Origin: Rhodovulum kholense
Lineage (GTDB): Bacteria; Pseudomonadota; Alphaproteobacteria; Rhodobacterales; Rhodobacteraceae
NCBI RefSeq assembly: GCF_003053725.1
Contig: NZ_QAYC01000018.1
Coordinates: 1-64,000 of the forward strand
Direction: 5' to 3'
Length of the DNA: 64,000 nucleotides
The notes under the pieces were generated by a model. That model worked only from the letters and a program-made list of their open reading frames with translations. It was not told the origin of the DNA and did no database searches. Below, one piece after another: positions 54,148 to 62,864 of this stretch. A program made the position numbers and the translations under genes. The first letter of the stretch is position 1. Every line of letters starts with the position of its first letter.

Positions 54148-56333
54148 CCGCCCTGAAAGACATATCCGCCGCCCCGCTCGCAATTCTGCAGCCCCGGCCG
54201 ATCGTGCTGCCGGGGGGGGCGCTCGCGATCCACTGCTTCTCGGACCTCGACGCCCCCGCCCCCGAGGCGGCGCGGCCCGAGGGCGATGCGGCCCCGGCCT
54301 GGGCCGCGCGGTTCTGGCAGGCAGACGGGCGCTGGCACGGGCTGGCCATCCTCGGCGCCGCGACCCTTGGCCCCTTTGCGCTGACCGATGCCTCGGGCGC
54401 CCCGGTCGCAGAGGTCGGCACCCCCGCCTCGGTCGCGACCGAGGCCGCAGCACTGGCCACCCATCTGCGCGAGACCGGCGCGCCGGTCGCCGAACTGGTG
54501 CAGTTTCTCGACGAGGCGTTCGAGGCCTCGGGCAGCGAGGCCGCGCAGCGGTTCCAGACCGATCTTCTGCGCGAGACCTCGCAGGCCGACGGCTTTGTCG
54601 AACTGGTGGTGCGCCCCGAATGCGGCGGGCTTTTCCTGCAGGGCTGGGCCCATAGCAGCCTGACCGGGCCGCTCAGCCTTCTGGGTCAGGCCGCGGGCGT
54701 CGAGGCCGTCGCGGCCGTCTTCCGCCGCGACGACATCCTCGCCCCGGCCGCGGGCTTCTGCATCTTCGTCAAGGACTGGGCCGGGCGGCTCGACGGCTGC
54801 AAGGTGCTGTTCGTCGAACACGAGGGCGGGCTTCTCAGGCTCGATCTGGTGCCCGACGCGCCCGCGCCGATTGCAGGTGCCGACGCCACCGAACATGTTC
54901 GCGCGATGCTGCCCCGGCTGGCGGCCTCGGGCGCCTCGGTCGAACCCTTCAAGCGGATCGTCCGGCCGCGCTTCGACGGGCGGAACACGCTGGCCGAACA
55001 TCCCGGCCCGACCACCGCCGCCATCGACCGCATCCTGCGCACGCCCGCGGGCGGGATCTTCGTCACCGGCTGGCTGCTCGATCCGCTGGACCGGGTCGAG
55101 AGGGTGATCCTGAAGACTTCGGCCAATCTGTACGCGCCGCTGCACGACCGCTGGCACCGTACCGACCGGCCCGACCTGAACGACGCCTTCGCCCCCGATC
55201 CGCGCTTTCAGGGGCTGATCGACCCGCGCGAACGGCTGCACGGCTTCGTCTGCGCAGTTTCGGCCCCGGCCGAAAAGCTGGACGGCGCCGAGGCCTACCT
55301 GGAACTCGTCATGAAGGACGACGGCTGCCTGTTCCTGCCGGTCGAGCTGACCCCCTGCGACGGCCCCGGCGCCGCGCATCCGGTCTTCAGCGCGCTGCAG
55401 CCGCACGACCCGGCGCTGGGCAGCCTGATCTCGGACCATGCGGCGCCCTTCCTCGCCAGCCTGCCCCGGCGCGGCGCACCGAACCGTCTGACGGTGCAGC
55501 CGCTGGCGGGCGGCCCGGCCGGGCGCACCGTCGCCGCCGTCATGCCGGTCACCGATCTGGCCCATCTGCATCCGGTCATGGCCTGCCTCGCGGGCCAGCC
55601 CGAGGCATCCGAGCTTGACCTGATCCTGGTCGCCGGGCGTGAGGGCGCGGCCCGGCTGGCCGAGGAACTCGACCATCAGTTCCGCTTTTTCGGGCTGACC
55701 GGGGCGCTGGTGCTGGTGCCCGATCACGAGACGCTGGCGGGCCGGCTCGACGCCGGAGCGGCGGCCTCGGACGCACCCGAGATCCTGGTCTGGCAGACCT
55801 CGGTCCTGCCCAAATCGCCCGGCTGGCTCGACCGGCTGCGTGCGGGCGCGGCGGGGCTTCCGGGCGCGGCCGTCGTCTCGCCGATGCTCTGCTACGAGGA
55901 CGGGTCGGTCTATTTCGGCGGCAGCGAGGCCGCGACGCCGCCCCGGGGCGCGGTCTGCGCGCTGGTCGGGTTCGAGCGGCACCGTATCGCCGATGGCGCG
56001 CCGCGCCCGGCCGCCGCGATCCCGGCCGAGATCGCGCTGATCGCACGGGCCGCTCTCGATCAGGCGGGCGGGTTCCGCGGCGGGCTTTGGGGCGACCGCT
56101 TCATCGGTCAGGACCTGACGCTGCGGCTGGCGCGCTCGGGCGCGCGGCCCTGGTGCGACCCCTCGGCCGAATTCTGGATGCTGGACGCCGCCCCGCCCCA
56201 GGGCGACCCGGCGCGGCGCGAGCTGGTCGACCGGGTCGATGCCGCGCTGATCGCATTGCAGCGCCGCCGCGCGGGCGGCCCGCATCTGGCACCCGTCGGG
56301 CAGAAGGCCGACAGCAAGGGAGACCGCACATGA
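54144..56333 (+). CDS. 729-aa protein with GT2-like C-terminal domain
   Basis: A large soluble protein. The first ~475 residues match no family I recognise; they contain 'GGLFLQGWAHSSLTGPL' and 'GGIFVTGWLLDPLDRVERVIL', two internally similar beta-rich units. Residues about 480-700 follow a GT2 fold: 'VAAVMPVTDLAHLHPVMACLAGQ', 'LVWQTSVLPKSPGWLDRLRAGA', 'VSPMLCYEDGSVYFGG', then 'GGFRGGLWGDRFIGQDLTLRLARSG'. The DxD position reads W-Q-T-S, so catalysis of the normal kind is doubtful. Starts and stops overlap both GT4 neighbours (ATGA). Confidence 0.65.
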   Translation: MTALKDISAAPLAILQPRPIVLPGGALAIHCFSDLDAPAPEAARPEGDAAPAWAARFWQADGRWHGLAILGAATLGPFALTDASGAPVAEVGTPASVATEAAALATHLRETGAPVAELVQFLDEAFEASGSEAAQRFQTDLLRETSQADGFVELVVRPECGGLFLQGWAHSSLTGPLSLLGQAAGVEAVAAVFRRDDILAPAAGFCIFVKDWAGRLDGCKVLFVEHEGGLLRLDLVPDAPAPIAGADATEHVRAMLPRLAASGASVEPFKRIVRPRFDGRNTLAEHPGPTTAAIDRILRTPAGGIFVTGWLLDPLDRVERVILKTSANLYAPLHDRWHRTDRPDLNDAFAPDPRFQGLIDPRERLHGFVCAVSAPAEKLDGAEAYLELVMKDDGCLFLPVELTPCDGPGAAHPVFSALQPHDPALGSLISDHAAPFLASLPRRGAPNRLTVQPLAGGPAGRTVAAVMPVTDLAHLHPVMACLAGQPEASELDLILVAGREGAARLAEELDHQFRFFGLTGALVLVPDHETLAGRLDAGAAASDAPEILVWQTSVLPKSPGWLDRLRAGAAGLPGAAVVSPMLCYEDGSVYFGGSEAATPPRGAVCALVGFERHRIADGAPRPAAAIPAEIALIARAALDQAGGFRGGLWGDRFIGQDLTLRLARSGARPWCDPSAEFWMLDAAPPQGDPARRELVDRVDAALIALQRRRAGGPHLAPVGQKADSKGDRT

Positions 56334-57616
56334 AGGCGCTCATCATCTCGCATGCGCATCCCGATTTCTCGATCGGCGGCGCGCAGGTGGCCTCCTACAA
56401 CCTGCATCGCGGGCTGCGCCAGCAACCCGGCTGGACCTCGCATTACCTGGCGGGCATCGGCGCCCCGGTGATGCCGCATCGCGACACGCCGCTGATGGCG
56501 ATGGACCGCGCCCCCGATGAATCGCTGTTCTGGTCGAACGATTTCGACTGGTTCCATCTGGGGTCCAAGGACGTGGGCGGGCTTATGGCCCATTTCGAGC
56601 GCTTCCTCGCCGAGCTGAAGCCCGACGTCGTCAACATGCACCATGTGATGGGCTTCGGGGTGCAGGCGATCCGGTCGATCCGCCGGGCGCTGGCCGATGT
56701 GCCCATCGTCTACACGCTGCACGAATACCTGCCGATCTGCGCCCATCACGGCCAGATGATCAAGCCCAAGACCCATGCGCTGTGCCTGAAGGCGACGCCC
56801 TCCGATTGCGGCATGTGCTTCCCCGAGATCGGGGCCGCCAACCTGCTGCGCCGCGAGGCCTTCATCAAGAGCTTCTTCGCCGAGGTCGACGCTTTCGTCA
56901 GCCCCTCGCATTTCCTGCTGTCGCGCTTTGCCGACTGGGGCCTGCCGCAGGACAAGCTGGTGATGATCGAAAACGGGCTCGATGCCGGAACGCCCGCACC
57001 GCTGCGCCCGCTGGCGCCGGGCGGGCGGCGCAACCGGTTTGCCTATTTCGGCCAGCTCAACCCGTTCAAGGGCATCAAGGTGCTGATCGACGCGGTCACC
57101 CGCATCCCCGAACCCGTCTGGGGCGACAGCATCCTCAACGTATATGGCGGCAATCTCGAACACCAGCCCGAGGACTTCCAGGCCTCGGTCAAGGATCTGT
57201 TCCGTCAGGCCGGGCGCCGGGTGCGGTTCCGCGGGTCCTACAAGAGCCACGAGATGCCCGACCTGATGCGCGACGCGGACTGGATGATCATTCCCTCGAC
57301 CTGGTGGGAAAACGCCCCCGTGGTGATCCAGGAATCCTTCTTCCACGGCCGCCCGATCATCGCCTCGGATATCGGCGGCATGGCCGAAAAGGTCCGCCAC
57401 GGCGTCGACGGGCTGCATTTCAAGGTCTCGAATGCCGACAGCCTGGCCGAGACCATGACCCAGGCGATCCTGCAGCCCCGGCTTTGGGACCGGCTGCATG
57501 CGGGCATCCGTCCGCCGACCACGGCCGACGAGGCAGGCGCCCGCCATGCCGAACTGTTCGGCAAGCTGCTGGCGCGCCGGAACGACCGGCGCACCGGACC
57601 GGTGGCTGCCGAATGA
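56330..57616 (+). CDS. Glycosyltransferase family 4 (second copy)
   Basis: A 428-aa GT4 enzyme, paralogous to the one at 52912. It opens 'SHAHPDFSIGGAQVASYNLHRGL', has 'VVNMHHVMGFGVQAIRSIRRAL', 'YTLHEYLPICAHHGQMIK', a similar Cys pair ('SDCGMCFPEIG'), 'RFAYFGQLNPFKGIKVLIDAV' and 'IPSTWWENAPVVIQESFFHGRPIIASDIGGM'. The ATG overlaps the upstream stop (ATGA) and the gene ends in ATGA with the ABC exporter. Close coupling to an exporter suggests that glycan addition and secretion are linked; the substrate is unknown. Confidence 0.9.
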   Translation: MKALIISHAHPDFSIGGAQVASYNLHRGLRQQPGWTSHYLAGIGAPVMPHRDTPLMAMDRAPDESLFWSNDFDWFHLGSKDVGGLMAHFERFLAELKPDVVNMHHVMGFGVQAIRSIRRALADVPIVYTLHEYLPICAHHGQMIKPKTHALCLKATPSDCGMCFPEIGAANLLRREAFIKSFFAEVDAFVSPSHFLLSRFADWGLPQDKLVMIENGLDAGTPAPLRPLAPGGRRNRFAYFGQLNPFKGIKVLIDAVTRIPEPVWGDSILNVYGGNLEHQPEDFQASVKDLFRQAGRRVRFRGSYKSHEMPDLMRDADWMIIPSTWWENAPVVIQESFFHGRPIIASDIGGMAEKVRHGVDGLHFKVSNADSLAETMTQAILQPRLWDRLHAGIRPPTTADEAGARHAELFGKLLARRNDRRTGPVAAE

Positions 57617-59337
57617 CGCGGCGCGCCGATCCGGCGGGGCGTCTCGACGAGACGCTGCGCGATCTTCTGCACGGCGGTGTCGCGGCAGGCGCGGTCGGCT
57701 TTTTCGTCAACCTGCTGCATCTGGGCCTGCCGCTCTTCACCATTCAGGTCTATTCCCGGGTGCTGTCCAGCGGCAGCGTCGAGACGCTGACGGCGCTGGC
57801 CATCCTCGCGCTGACGCTTTTGGCGTTCCAGACCCTGCTGGACGTGATGCGTCAGCGGATCTTCGTGATCCTTGCCAACCGGACGGTCGCGCGGCTGGGC
57901 AAGCCGGTCTTCGAGGCCGCCATCGAATCGAGCCTGACCAAGGGCCCCCAGGCCGCCAGCGGCGCGATGCAGGACGTCTCGGAACTGCGCGCCTTTCTGG
58001 CCGGGGGGGCGCTGGCCTTGCCGCTCGATCTGGCATTCGCGCCGGTCTTCCTGCTGGCGCTCTTTCTGTTGCACCCGGTTTACGGCTTTGTCGGGCTTGG
58101 CGGCGCGCTGGCGCTGGGGGTTGCGGCCATCGCGACCGAACTCCTGCTGCGCGGCCCCTCGAAAGAGGGCACCCAGGCCACCGCCCGGGTCAATGGCGAG
58201 ACCGCCGAGGCGATCCGCCATGCCGAACTGATCACCGCCATGGGCATGCTGCCCGCGCTGGCCCGGCGCTGGCGCCTGGCGCAGAACCGCGCCATCGAGA
58301 TGTCCGAACGCGGGGCAAAGCTCGCGCGGCTCTTGTCGACGCTGACCCGGACGCTGCGCGTGGTGTTGCAGATCGCGGTGATCGGCTCGGCCGCCTATCT
58401 GGTGATCGAGGACAAGGTCTCGGCCTCGACGATCTTCGCCGCCACGGTGCTGACCGGGCGGCTGTTGTTGCCCTTCGAACAGACCGCCTCGGGCTGGAAG
58501 CAATGGCTTGAGGCGCGCGCCGTTCTGGACCGGCTGAAAGGCGTCACCCGTGACGGCGTGGCCGCGCGCTCCGCCACCCCGGTCGAGATTGAATCGGGTC
58601 GCCTGGTGGCCGAACGGCTAAGCTATTTCGCCCCCGGGGGCGGCAGCCGACCAGTGCTGCAGAACATCAATTTCAGCCTGGAAAGCGGGATGATGATGGG
58701 GGTGATCGGCCCCTCGGGCGCGGGCAAGTCCTCGCTGTCGCGGCTGATCGTCGGCATCGCCCAGCCAAGCGCCGGCGGGCTTTACCTCGACGGGCAAAGC
58801 ACCTTCGCCCATGAACGCGAAAGCTTCGGCCGCGCCGTGGGCTACCTGCCGCAGGAACCGACGTTGCTGACCGGCACCGTGCGCGACAACATCGCCCGGT
58901 TCGGCGACCATGACATGGCCGCGGTGGTGCGCGCCGCCCGTGCCGCCGGGGTGCACGAGCTGATCGGCAGCCTGCCGCAGGGCTATGCGACGCCCCTGGG
59001 CAGCGGCGGCCATCCGCTGAGCGGCGGCCAGCGCCAGCGCATCGCGCTGGCCCGCGCGCTGATCGGCACACCCCGGCTGATCGTGCTGGACGAGCCCAAC
59101 TCGAACCTCGACGCCGAGGGCGAGGCGGCGCTCGTCGCCGCCATCGAAACCGCCCGCGCCGCCGGCGCGACCGTTGTCGTCGTGGCGCAGCGCATGTCGA
59201 TCCTGAATCGCGCCGACCGGCTGCTGCGGCTGCAGGACGGTGCGATGGTGCAATTCGGCCCGCGCGACGAGGTGATGCAGGCCCTGACGCCGCAGCGCCC
59301 GCAACCGCCGCGCCGCCGCCGGGAGATCGCGTCATGA
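57613..59337 (+). CDS. Type I secretion ABC transporter, permease/ATPase (PrtD-like)
   Basis: A 574-aa inner-membrane exporter half-molecule of the PrtD/AprD group. Six helices lie in residues about 20-300 (first 'AVGFFVNLLHLGLPLFTIQVYSRVLSSGSVETL', typical of the group), with no N-terminal peptidase or C39-like domain. The ATPase has Walker A 'GPSGAGKSS' near 366, signature 'LSGGQRQR' near 471 and Walker B 'LIVLDEPN'. Such proteins move RTX proteins directly across both membranes with an adaptor and TolC. The RTX proteins at 46629 and 49727 are the natural substrates. Confidence 0.93.
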   Translation: MTRRADPAGRLDETLRDLLHGGVAAGAVGFFVNLLHLGLPLFTIQVYSRVLSSGSVETLTALAILALTLLAFQTLLDVMRQRIFVILANRTVARLGKPVFEAAIESSLTKGPQAASGAMQDVSELRAFLAGGALALPLDLAFAPVFLLALFLLHPVYGFVGLGGALALGVAAIATELLLRGPSKEGTQATARVNGETAEAIRHAELITAMGMLPALARRWRLAQNRAIEMSERGAKLARLLSTLTRTLRVVLQIAVIGSAAYLVIEDKVSASTIFAATVLTGRLLLPFEQTASGWKQWLEARAVLDRLKGVTRDGVAARSATPVEIESGRLVAERLSYFAPGGGSRPVLQNINFSLESGMMMGVIGPSGAGKSSLSRLIVGIAQPSAGGLYLDGQSTFAHERESFGRAVGYLPQEPTLLTGTVRDNIARFGDHDMAAVVRAARAAGVHELIGSLPQGYATPLGSGGHPLSGGQRQRIALARALIGTPRLIVLDEPNSNLDAEGEAALVAAIETARAAGATVVVVAQRMSILNRADRLLRLQDGAMVQFGPRDEVMQALTPQRPQPPRRRREIAS

Positions 59338-60647
59338 CCGATGTTCTGCATCTCGATCCCGAGGACCCGCCGCTGCCGTCCTACTGGCCCGTGGTCTGGG
59401 CGGCACTGGGCGTCGCGCTGGCGCTGAGCCTGACCCTGACCGGCTGGGCGATGACCGCCCGGCTTGACGCGGCGCTGGTGTCGCACGGGGTTCTGCATGC
59501 CGACAGCGAGCGCAAGACGGTCGAGCATCTGGAAGGCGGCATTCTCGCCCGGCTGCTGGTGCAATCGGGCGACATGGTCGAGGCCGGTCAGGTCGTGGCC
59601 CAACTCGACCCGACCCAGACCGACGAGAAGCTGGCGCAGCTGCGCTCGGACCGCGACGCGACCCGCTTCGCGTTGTGGCGGCTTGCTGCGGAAGAAGAGA
59701 ACCGGCCGCTCGACCCGGCCACGGCGCCGCCCTGCGACACCTGCCTCCGCGCCGACAAGATCGCCGAGACCACGCGGCTGTTCGAGGCGCGCCAGCGCGC
59801 CCATGGCGCCCAGATCGATTCGCTGAACCGCCAGATCGGCCAGCTCGAAGGCCAGATCGCCGCCAACGAGGGTCAGCGCAAGGCGGCCGAGCGGCAGGTT
59901 CAGCTGTGGGAGGACGAACGCCGCATGGTGGCCGATCTGGTCGACCGCGGCGCCTCGCCCAAGCGCGACCTGCTGGATCTGGACCGTGCCATCGCCTCGC
60001 TTGCGGGCGACCGCGACGAAAGCGCGGGGAAGGTCGAGGCCGCCCGCCAGGACATCGCCCGCGCGCGGTCCGATCTGGTCGCGCTGACCCAGCAGCGGCT
60101 GGCCGAGATCGCCACCAGCGAAACCGAGGCCCGCACCCGGCTGGCCGCGCTCGACAGCCAGATCCGTGCCATGGAAGACGTGCGCGCCCGGCTGGACCTG
60201 CGCGCGCCGCAGGCCGGAAAGGTGGTCGAGATCAATACCGTGACCCCCGGTGCCGTGCTGGGATCGGGCCAGCCCCTGATGGAGATCCTGCCCCGCGACG
60301 ACCAGCTTGTGGCGCTGGTCAAGCTGCCCCCCGACGCCATCGACACGCTGCATCGGGGCGTGCCCGCCAAGGTGCGGCTGACCGCCTTCAAGCGGTCCGA
60401 CGCGCCCACCGTGACCGGCGAGGTGTCCTATGTCTCGGCCGACCTGCTCGAGGACTCGCAGACCGGCGCGAACTATTTCGAGGCCCGGGTGACGCTCGAT
60501 CCCGACAGCGTGGCCGAGCTCGACGGCGTGGCGCTGACCGCAGGCATGCCGGTCGAGGTCACTTTAACGATCGGTGAACGAAGGGCGGGCGATTATCTGC
60601 TCGAACCGATCCTGCGTCACTTCCGGCGCGCCTTCAACGAGGAGTGA
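59334..60647 (+). CDS. Type I secretion adaptor (HlyD/PrtE family)
   Basis: A 437-aa periplasmic adaptor. One membrane helix (about 18-42) is followed by the biotinyl-lipoyl-like half-domain 'ERKTVEHLEGGILARLLVQSGDMVEAGQVVAQLD', a long coiled coil (about 95-285, 'IDSLNRQIGQLEGQIAANEGQRKAAERQVQL' type), the second lipoyl half 'LRAPQAGKVVEINTVTPGAVLGSGQPLMEILP', and a beta-barrel domain. The layout matches HlyD-family adaptors. It is coupled to the ABC gene (ATGA) and bridges it to an outer-membrane TolC-type channel encoded elsewhere. Confidence 0.93.
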   Translation: MTDVLHLDPEDPPLPSYWPVVWAALGVALALSLTLTGWAMTARLDAALVSHGVLHADSERKTVEHLEGGILARLLVQSGDMVEAGQVVAQLDPTQTDEKLAQLRSDRDATRFALWRLAAEEENRPLDPATAPPCDTCLRADKIAETTRLFEARQRAHGAQIDSLNRQIGQLEGQIAANEGQRKAAERQVQLWEDERRMVADLVDRGASPKRDLLDLDRAIASLAGDRDESAGKVEAARQDIARARSDLVALTQQRLAEIATSETEARTRLAALDSQIRAMEDVRARLDLRAPQAGKVVEINTVTPGAVLGSGQPLMEILPRDDQLVALVKLPPDAIDTLHRGVPAKVRLTAFKRSDAPTVTGEVSYVSADLLEDSQTGANYFEARVTLDPDSVAELDGVALTAGMPVEVTLTIGERRAGDYLLEPILRHFRRAFNEE

Positions 60648-60654
60648 GCTGCGC

Positions 60655-62055
60655 ATGACCCGCAAGGCCATTCTGCAAATCGGCACCGAGAAGACCGGCA
60701 CGACGACGCTTCAGACCTTCCTGGCGGCCAATCGCGAGGCGCTGGCGGCGCGCGGCTTCGTCTATCCGCGTTTCTGCGGCGCCCTCAACCATACCGGCCT
60801 GGCCGCCTATGCGATGGATGCCGACCGGCCCGACAGCCTCAAGCACCCCTTCGGCGGCATCGCGGCCGCCGACACTCCGGCGATGCGCGCGCGGCTCAGG
60901 GCCGCCGCGGCCGAGGATCTGGACGGCAGCGGTACAGCGATCTTCTGCAGCGAACATTGCCACAGCCGCCTTGTCTCCGAAACCGAGGTGCAGCGACTTC
61001 GCGACTTCCTCGCGCCCCATTTCGACGAGATCCGGGTGTCGGTCTATCTGCGGCGGCAGGACCAGATCGCGCTCAGCCTCTATTCGACCATGCTGAAAAG
61101 CGGCGCGGTGCCCGACCGGATCATCGGCATCCCCGACCCCGAAAACCCCTATTACAATTATGACCGCTTCCTCGGGCTCTGGGAAAAGGTCTTCGGGCAG
61201 GACGCGGTTTCGGTCCGCATCTTCGAACGGTCCAGCCTGACCGGCGGCAGCATCGTCGACGACTTTCTCGATCAGTGGCAGATCGGCCCGCCCGAGGCCT
61301 TCGCCCCGGTGGCCGACGAAAACGGGTCGATCTCGCCCGAGGCCCAGCATTTCCTGCTGAGCCTCAACCGCCACTTCGGCGAGGGCAGCACACCCGAGGA
61401 CTGGGCGATCCGCGGCCAGCTGGTCGCCAGCCTGTCCGCGGGCTTTCCCGGCAAGGGCCTGCGCCCGGCGCGGGCCGCGGCACAAACCTTCTACGAGGCG
61501 TTCCGCCCGTCGAACGCGGCAGTCGCGGCCCGTCATTTCCCGGATCGCGCCACGCTTTTTTCCGAAGATTTCAGCGTCTATCCCGAAACCGCCGACCAGA
61601 TCGAGCCCAACCCGGATACGCTGGCGCGGGTGGCCGCGGCCCTTCTGGTCGAACGTGGGCGCGAGATTGAACGGCTGGAGGCCGAGATCGCGATCCGCGA
61701 CGCGCGGCTGCTGGGGCGACAGGACCGGCTTGAGGACGCGGCCGCGACGCTGGCCCGGGCCATCGCCCGCGCCCCCCGCCAGCCCGGCCTCCACCGCACC
61801 TCGGGCGAGTTCCTGCTGCGGCTCGGACGCAACCAGGAAAGCCTCGCCGCCGCGCGCGAGGCCTGCGCCTTGCAGCCCGACAACTGGGAATACCGCCATT
61901 TCCTTGGGATCGTGCTGGCCGCATGTGCCGAACCGGCCGCCGCAGCCGACGTTCAGCGCGAGGCGCTGAGCATGAAGCCCGGCCATCCGGGCATCGAGCG
62001 GGCCCTTGAGGCCGCCCTGTCGCAATGCCCGCCCCCGGCGGGTGCCACCGTATGA
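60655..62055 (+). CDS. Sulfotransferase-like protein with C-terminal TPR region
   Basis: A 466-aa protein. The N-terminal 'LQIGTEKTGTTTLQTFLAANREAL' (residues 6-29) is a PAPS-binding phosphate loop of the sulfotransferase type; 'SVYLRRQDQIALSLYSTMLKSG' (about 125-146) contains the 3'-phosphate-binding Arg/Ser region. Residues about 375-460 read as TPR-like helical repeats ('DAAATLARAIARAPRQPGLHRTSGEFLLRLGRNQESLAAAREACALQPDNW'). It follows the adaptor by 7 bases. A sulfate-transfer role on a glycan or protein is inferred; PAPS would come from the sat-cysC product. Confidence 0.78.
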   Translation: MTRKAILQIGTEKTGTTTLQTFLAANREALAARGFVYPRFCGALNHTGLAAYAMDADRPDSLKHPFGGIAAADTPAMRARLRAAAAEDLDGSGTAIFCSEHCHSRLVSETEVQRLRDFLAPHFDEIRVSVYLRRQDQIALSLYSTMLKSGAVPDRIIGIPDPENPYYNYDRFLGLWEKVFGQDAVSVRIFERSSLTGGSIVDDFLDQWQIGPPEAFAPVADENGSISPEAQHFLLSLNRHFGEGSTPEDWAIRGQLVASLSAGFPGKGLRPARAAAQTFYEAFRPSNAAVAARHFPDRATLFSEDFSVYPETADQIEPNPDTLARVAAALLVERGREIERLEAEIAIRDARLLGRQDRLEDAAATLARAIARAPRQPGLHRTSGEFLLRLGRNQESLAAAREACALQPDNWEYRHFLGIVLAACAEPAAAADVQREALSMKPGHPGIERALEAALSQCPPPAGATV

Positions 62056-62078
62056 GTTCAAGAAGGGACGATTGAAGG

Positions 62079-62864
62079 ATGCTCAATCTCACGCCTGCCC
62101 AATCGGCCAGAGTCCAGGCCGCCGGCCTTCGGCTGTCGGGCCTTGCCAAGACCGGACATCTGCACCCCAGCTCCTGGGTCGAGGGTCCGACGGCCATCCA
62201 TGCCACGGTACCGGCCGGCTCGATCCTGCGCCTGGGCGCCTTCTGCAATCTCAGCGGCAGCCAGATCAACAATGCCGAGATCGGCCGCTACTGCTCGATC
62301 GCCAAGAATGTGGTCATCGGCACCCATGAACATCCGACCAACTGGCTGACCTCGTCGCGCACCGCCTATTTTCCACAGGTCAACGGCTGGGACCGGCTGA
62401 TGGCGGGCGAGGACGCGCCGTCGCTTCAACGGCGCAAGCGCCCCTTCCCCGGCAGCTGTCCGGTCACCGTGCTGGGCCCCGATGTCTGGATCGGCGAAGG
62501 CGCGTTCATCAAGTCCGGCATCACCATCGGCGCCGGTGCGATCATCGGCGCGCGGGCGACGGTGGTGAAGGATGTGCCGCCCTATGCCATCGTCGTCGGC
62601 ACCCCCGGCCGGGTGCTGCGGCTGCGCTTTCCCGAACCCGTGGTCGAACGGCTTCTGGCGCTGGAATGGTGGCGCTTCTCGATCTACGACCTGTTCGACG
62701 CGCCCTTCGACGATATCGAACGCGCGATCGACGCGATCGGCGAGATGGCCGCCTCGGGCGCGGTGACGCCCTATCAGGGACCGGTGTTCAGCGCCGAGGA
62801 TCTGGCCGATCCGGACCGGATGCTGCAAGTTCTGGACGGGAGCCCGCTTGCGCTGGCCAGTTGA
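62079..62864 (+). CDS. Left-handed beta-helix (hexapeptide) acyltransferase
   Basis: A 261-aa LbH acetyltransferase of the CatB/VatD-like type. Hexapeptide turns occur at about residues 45-80 ('AGSILRLGAFCNLSGSQINNAEIGRYCSIAKNVVIG') and 128-170 ('VTVLGPDVWIGEGAFIKSGITIGAGAIIGARATVV'). 'THEHPTNWL' supplies the probable catalytic His. 'DVPPYAIVVGTPGRVLRLRF' closes the helix. AAGGGACG lies upstream. It is the last plus-strand gene of the RTX/glycosylation cluster and probably O-acetylates a sugar. Its 3' end overlaps the convergent glycosidase-like gene by 77 bases. Confidence 0.87.
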   Translation: MLNLTPAQSARVQAAGLRLSGLAKTGHLHPSSWVEGPTAIHATVPAGSILRLGAFCNLSGSQINNAEIGRYCSIAKNVVIGTHEHPTNWLTSSRTAYFPQVNGWDRLMAGEDAPSLQRRKRPFPGSCPVTVLGPDVWIGEGAFIKSGITIGAGAIIGARATVVKDVPPYAIVVGTPGRVLRLRFPEPVVERLLALEWWRFSIYDLFDAPFDDIERAIDAIGEMAASGAVTPYQGPVFSAEDLADPDRMLQVLDGSPLALAS

